Source of the DNA: Woeseiaceae bacterium
GTDB lineage: Bacteria > Pseudomonadota > Gammaproteobacteria > Steroidobacterales > Woeseiaceae
Length of the DNA: 8,669 nucleotides
NCBI GenBank assembly: GCA_022866645.1
Contig: JALHUQ010000321.1
Coordinates: 1-8,669 of the forward strand
Direction: 5' to 3'
Numbering within the stretch: position 1 is the first letter of the stretch; each line of letters starts with the position of its first letter. The notes beneath the pieces are model-generated. The model worked only from the letters and a program-made list of their open reading frames with translations, was not told the origin of the DNA and ran no database searches. Below, piece after piece: positions 5,555 through 8,669 of the stretch. The position numbers and the translations under genes were made by a program.

Positions 5555-6944
5555 AAACGCACAAACGCGTGACGCGCAAACCGAGAGATCGCTAAAGCAT
5601 TCACTAAAGGATGCCGGTGCGTATGCGGTGATGATAGGCATCGGCGAAACCTATCTTTCCGCATTCGCGCTCTTTCTTCGCGCCAGCACGCCGCAGATCG
5701 GATTGTTGGCTTCACTACCGCCCTTGCTCGCGTCGCTCGTGCAGTTGTTTTCGGCCTGGCTGGGCAGGCGGACGGGCCGACGCAAAGCGATCGTATTGAC
5801 GGGCGCGTCGATACAAGGGTTCGCGTGGCTCCCGCTAATCGTTCTGCCTATCGTATTTCCTGACTACGCCGTGCCGCTAATGATTGCGTGTGTGGTGCTC
5901 TATCACTGTGGAGCGCATTTGTCGGCGCCGCAATGGGGCAGCTTGATGGGGGACATCGTACCGGAGCGGCGTCGTGGGCGATTCTTTGCGAGTCGGACCA
6001 GAATCGTTTCCCTCGTGACGTTCGTCTCCCTGGCTGTCGGGGGTTTGACCCTGCAATTCTCGACCGCCAAGGGGTCTACCCTGATCGGCTTCGTCGCCCT
6101 CTTTTCAATCGCCATGCTCGCGCGTGGTCTATCCGTCTATCACCTGTCGAAAATGCATGACCCAACCGGTCATGTTGCGGTGATGGAGGTTCCGGTCGAT
6201 CAAGTTTGGTGGAGACGATTGCGGCATTCGAACTTTGTTCGCTTCTCGATTTTTTTTGCATTGGTCCAGTTTTCGGTATCCATCGCTTCGCCATTCTTCA
6301 CCGTATACATGCTGCGCGACCTGCATTACAGCTATGTTGCGTTCATGACCAATACGGGCATGGCGATTCTGGCTCAATTTCTCACTTTGAATCGCTGGGG
6401 TCGCATCAGCGACGTCTTTGGTAATCGTCGAATACTCGCCGCCACTGGAATCATCATTCCGATACTGCCCTTGCTGTGGGCGCTATCAGCCAACTTTTGG
6501 TACTTGCTGGTCGCTCAGGCATTCAGCGGCCTGGCGTGGGCTGGCTTCACCCTGAGCGCGACTAACTTTCTCTATGATTTGATCGCTCGCGACAAGCGCG
6601 CAAGCTACCTCGCGATTCACAGCGTACTGGCCAGTACTGGAATCTTCGCGGGCGCGATGCTGGGCGGCTTTCTTGGCAATAATCTGCCAACCAGCCTCGA
6701 CATTCTCGGTCGTACCTTCACATGGTCCAGTCCTTTAATTGGCGTCTTCGTCATCTCGTTTTTGGCCAGATCTTTAATAGTCATTTTGCTTGTGCCGAAA
6801 CTTCGCGAAGTTCGCAACGTCAGACCCATCTCGCTGAGTAATCTCATATTTCGGGTCACGCGAGTCAACGCTTTGGCGGGGATGTTTTTCGAAGTGATAG
6901 GCTCAAAGAACAAAGCTTCGACAGACTCGACGAAGGACGAATAG
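5547..6944 (+). CDS. Major facilitator superfamily transporter
   Basis: Inner-membrane secondary transporter of 465 aa with about 12 hydrophobic segments in two halves. The first segments are near 24-44 and 50-72. The MFS loop motif GRRTGRRKA follows at 73-81, and a second cytoplasmic loop GDIVPERRRGRFFASR lies at 135-150. The central loop carries WWRRLRHSNFVRF, and the second half repeats the motif-A-like loop as WGRISDVFGNRR. The C-terminal tail is basic then polar. The substrate is not evident. ATG 5547 (MSENAQTRD) is preferred. An in-frame ATG at 5514 would add 11 residues (MYIAITSRIAS) but also lacks a good ribosome site. The start overlaps a 24-codon leader ORF with a strong site, suggesting translational coupling. 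The EEP lipoprotein gene begins 19 nt after the stop, so the pair is almost certainly one operon and probably one function. Confidence 0.88.
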   Translation: MSENAQTRDAQTERSLKHSLKDAGAYAVMIGIGETYLSAFALFLRASTPQIGLLASLPPLLASLVQLFSAWLGRRTGRRKAIVLTGASIQGFAWLPLIVLPIVFPDYAVPLMIACVVLYHCGAHLSAPQWGSLMGDIVPERRRGRFFASRTRIVSLVTFVSLAVGGLTLQFSTAKGSTLIGFVALFSIAMLARGLSVYHLSKMHDPTGHVAVMEVPVDQVWWRRLRHSNFVRFSIFFALVQFSVSIASPFFTVYMLRDLHYSYVAFMTNTGMAILAQFLTLNRWGRISDVFGNRRILAATGIIIPILPLLWALSANFWYLLVAQAFSGLAWAGFTLSATNFLYDLIARDKRASYLAIHSVLASTGIFAGAMLGGFLGNNLPTSLDILGRTFTWSSPLIGVFVISFLARSLIVILLVPKLREVRNVRPISLSNLIFRVTRVNALAGMFFEVIGSKNKASTDSTKDE

Positions 6945-6963
6945 ATAACGCAGAGACCAATCG

Positions 6964-7926
6964 ATGATCGCAAGACTCATAATTCTTCTGCTACTGATCA
7001 GCGGTTGCCAGCCTGAGCTTGGGAAGCAACCTCCCTTGCGCTTAACGGTGATGACTTTCAATGCCTGGGGCGCCGGTGCCAATCAGGGCAAGTCGATCGA
7101 TGCAACGCTGGCGGTCATTCGAACAATTAACCCTGACCTCATTGGCCTGCAGGAGGTTCGGCGTGAAGCTGTCCCATGCACATCCATCTGTCCGCCAGAC
7201 GGACCCAGCGTCGCCGGAGGCATCGCGGAGGCGCTTGGCTACTACGTGTACGAGCAGCAACAGGAAAACGAGGCGCTGTGGGCCAACGCAATTCTGAGTA
7301 AATATCCGGTGACACGCAGTACCGAGAACGATCTCGGCGTCGTTCTCGCGGTAGGCGATCGAGAGATCGCGTTATTGAATATCCACCTGACGGACTATCC
7401 CTATCAACCCTATCAGGCCCTGGGAATTCCCTACGACGATGCGCCGTTACTTCATTCGGAGGATGAATTGATTGCGGCGGCCAATGATGCTCGCGGACAC
7501 GCGCTGGACTTGTTGATGGCAGACCTTGAATCCGTCAAGAACGTTGACGCTGTCTTCGTTACCGGCGATTTCAACGAACCGTCGCATCGGGACTGGACTC
7601 AACGGGCGGCTGAGATTGGGCGCCATCCTTTGAAGGTGAAATATCCGTCCGCGCTGCGCGTGGAGGAGGCGGGTTTTATCGATACCTACCGAACGTTTTT
7701 CGCCGACGAGATCGCTGCTCCCGGCCTTACCTGGACACCGACCACCTCGGCGGACGACAAGGACGACCATCACGATCGCATCGATTATGTTTTTGCGCGT
7801 GCGGCCGGTGTGAAAGTTGAGTCAGCAGCGGTGGTGGGCGAGGAGTCGCCGGATTCGGATATTGCCGTGTCGTCACCCTGGCCGTCCGATCATCGGGCGG
7901 TCGTCGCGACCGTCATAATTCCCTGA
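6964..7926 (+). CDS. Lipoprotein of the endonuclease/exonuclease/phosphatase superfamily
   Basis: A 320-aa metal-dependent phosphoesterase, exported and lipid-anchored. The N-terminus is a lipoprotein signal with lipobox LISGC (11-15); Gln16 at +2 is compatible with outer-membrane sorting. The full EEP catalytic set is present: Asn33 (MTFNAWG), Glu64 (LQEVRR), His141 (NIHLTD), Asp202/Asn204 (TGDFNEP), Asp274 (DRIDYVF) and His310 (SDHRAV). An acidic, His-rich DDKDDHHD (264-271) leads into DRIDYVF. Cys72 and Cys76 (CTSIC) could form a disulfide, as expected outside the cytoplasm. The superfamily includes nucleases, sphingomyelinases and inositol phosphatases, so the bond cut is a phosphomonoester or phosphodiester but the substrate is not readable. 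It is cotranscribed with the MFS gene, suggesting hydrolysis before uptake of a product. The ribosome site before ATG 6964 is weak (GCAGAG). Confidence 0.9.
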   Translation: MIARLIILLLLISGCQPELGKQPPLRLTVMTFNAWGAGANQGKSIDATLAVIRTINPDLIGLQEVRREAVPCTSICPPDGPSVAGGIAEALGYYVYEQQQENEALWANAILSKYPVTRSTENDLGVVLAVGDREIALLNIHLTDYPYQPYQALGIPYDDAPLLHSEDELIAAANDARGHALDLLMADLESVKNVDAVFVTGDFNEPSHRDWTQRAAEIGRHPLKVKYPSALRVEEAGFIDTYRTFFADEIAAPGLTWTPTTSADDKDDHHDRIDYVFARAAGVKVESAAVVGEESPDSDIAVSSPWPSDHRAVVATVIIP

Positions 7927-7928
7927 GG

Positions 7929-7976
7929 GAGTCGCCGGCGCTTAGCCGCCGGCAACTCGAGCCCAGTCGGGACTGG
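7929..7976. terminator. Hairpins between convergent genes, probable bidirectional terminator
   Basis: GCCGGCG (7934-7940) pairs with CGCCGGC (7947-7953), extended by GAGT/ACTC (7929-7932 with 7955-7958) across one mismatch. A second hairpin, CCAGT/ACTGG (7963-7967 with 7972-7976), follows. They fill the gap between the EEP stop (plus) and the YdbL-family stop (minus). Neither strand has a strong T-run, so termination may be partial or helped by Rho. Confidence 0.5.
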
Positions 7977-7978
7977 CC

Positions 7979-8581
7979 CTATTTCTGTTTCCAGGTGCCG
8001 CCTTCGCGGTAATACCAGCCTTTATTCGCCTTCGCGATCCAGCGTTCTGCGAACGTCCTGCGAATACCGTCCTGCCATTCCGGGTGCTTGTTGATCTTCG
8101 CGATTTCGGCGTACAACGCGAGCCAGTCATTGTTCTGCGCAGCCACCAGTTGCACAACGGTGTTGCGATCTTTTAGAGGTACGAGATTGCGATCGCGAAA
8201 ATCAATGAGGCTGGAGTCGGTCACACCGATGGCGCCGGAATCAAAGTACGGCTTCAGCGAGGGAAATCGCTGCGCCAGTGATTGTTCCAGTGCCTGTTTT
8301 TCCGGCGAAGGCTTGTCGAAGTCAATCTGATCTTGCGCGTTCGCGTCGCTCACCAGGAATCCAATCACGCTGGATGCGAAGGCAACCATCACGGATGGTT
8401 CGCCGCTGTCCTCGCGTTGATACAGTGAGGTGCCGCTGTCGTCGCTCTCGCCCCGGACTTTATCGATGATGCGGTCTGCCGCTTCAACCGCCGCTGCCTC
8501 GGGGAAGTACACGTTAATTGTCACGCACGCAGCGACAAAGGTCGCGAGGAGCGTGGTGACTGCGATAGTAACTTTGTTCAT
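7979..8581 (-). CDS. YdbL-family (DUF1318) lipoprotein
   Basis: A 200-aa envelope lipoprotein. Residues 1-19 are a lipoprotein signal ending FVAAC (15-19), followed by the family hallmark VTINVYFPEAA (20-30) and AADRIIDKV. After a polar linker, a second hydrophobic stretch (about 63-78) ends in DANAQD (79-84), which looks like a signal-peptidase site inside the protein. The C-terminal two thirds matches the YdbL fold, with SGAIGVT, RNTVVQLVAAQN and the terminal GWYYREGGTWKQK (188-200). In E. coli YdbL is encoded with YdbH and YnbE, which are thought to bridge the two membranes in outer-membrane lipid homeostasis. ATG 8581 is chosen because GGAG sits 10 nt upstream; an in-frame TTG at 8590 is only one base from that site. 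The gene is convergent with the EEP gene and unrelated to the uptake cluster. Confidence 0.87.
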   Translation of the reverse strand: MNKVTIAVTTLLATFVAACVTINVYFPEAAAVEAADRIIDKVRGESDDSGTSLYQREDSGEPSVMVAFASSVIGFLVSDANAQDQIDFDKPSPEKQALEQSLAQRFPSLKPYFDSGAIGVTDSSLIDFRDRNLVPLKDRNTVVQLVAAQNNDWLALYAEIAKINKHPEWQDGIRRTFAERWIAKANKGWYYREGGTWKQK

Positions 8582-8624
8582 TGCTGTCAATCTCCGTTTG
8601 AATTAGTGCAGGGGTTCGCCGCTG

Positions 8625-8669
8625 CTAGTTGATCGTCGGCGCATCGTCGCTATTAATCGCAGCAAGTTG
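8625..8669 (-). CDS. Possible C-terminal end of an upstream gene
   Basis: An open frame entering from the right edge gives QLAAINSDDAPTIN and a TAG stop, 43 nt before the YdbL-family ATG. From E. coli gene order a YdbH-like or YnbE-like gene would be expected here, but 14 residues are too few to recognise. A second minus-strand frame stays open to a TAA at 8603-8605, so the frame itself is uncertain. Confidence 0.25.
   Translation of the reverse strand, partial: QLAAINSDDAPTIN

Noticed and set aside
1..8669. Transposons, CRISPR arrays, tRNA or rRNA genes, attachment sites
   Set aside because: No transposase-like ORF, terminal inverted repeats, regularly spaced repeats or tRNA-like cloverleaf was seen on reading both strands.

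Overview
The window looks like the chromosome of a free-living, probably marine or soil, gammaproteobacterium. The evidence is two TonB-dependent receptors, a TPR-sulfotransferase, and a YdbL/DUF1318 lipoprotein of the gammaproteobacterial type, with moderately GC-rich DNA (mid-50s percent by eye). This assignment is inference from protein families; there is no rRNA, tRNA or other taxonomic marker. I saw no mobile element, CRISPR array or phage gene.

Layout. Positions 1-353 (minus) hold the N-terminal 117 residues of a TonB-dependent receptor that runs off the left edge. Positions 452-2041 (minus) encode a cytoplasmic TPR-sulfotransferase, 98 nt upstream of that receptor and pointing the same way, so the two may be cotranscribed. 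A 308-nt divergent promoter region (2042-2349) follows, then a large second TonB-dependent receptor (2350-5259, plus) with a signal peptide, a plug, a barrel and six closely spaced cysteine pairs. A strong intrinsic terminator at 5284-5310 closes that unit. A new promoter near 5423-5452 drives a 24-codon leader ORF (5480-5554), a major facilitator transporter (5547-6944) and, 19 nt later, a lipoprotein of the endonuclease/exonuclease/phosphatase (EEP) superfamily (6964-7926). Hairpins fill the short convergent gap (7927-7978). On the minus strand follow a YdbL-family lipoprotein (7979-8581) and the last 14 codons of what may be another gene (8625-8669).

How the genes may work together. The second receptor (outer membrane), the EEP lipoprotein (periplasmic face, probably outer-membrane anchored) and the MFS transporter (inner membrane) could form one uptake route: import of a phosphodiester-containing molecule, hydrolysis in the periplasm, then entry of a product into the cytoplasm. 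The upstream regions of the receptor and of the MFS-EEP unit share an 11-bp sequence with a GCAATTGC palindromic core, in opposite orientation, which would fit a common regulator. The sulfotransferase lies between two receptors, and its catalytic-residue spacing resembles that of tyrosylprotein sulfotransferases. Its substrate is unknown. The right-hand YdbL-type gene belongs to an unrelated envelope-maintenance theme (YdbH/YnbE/YdbL in Escherichia coli).
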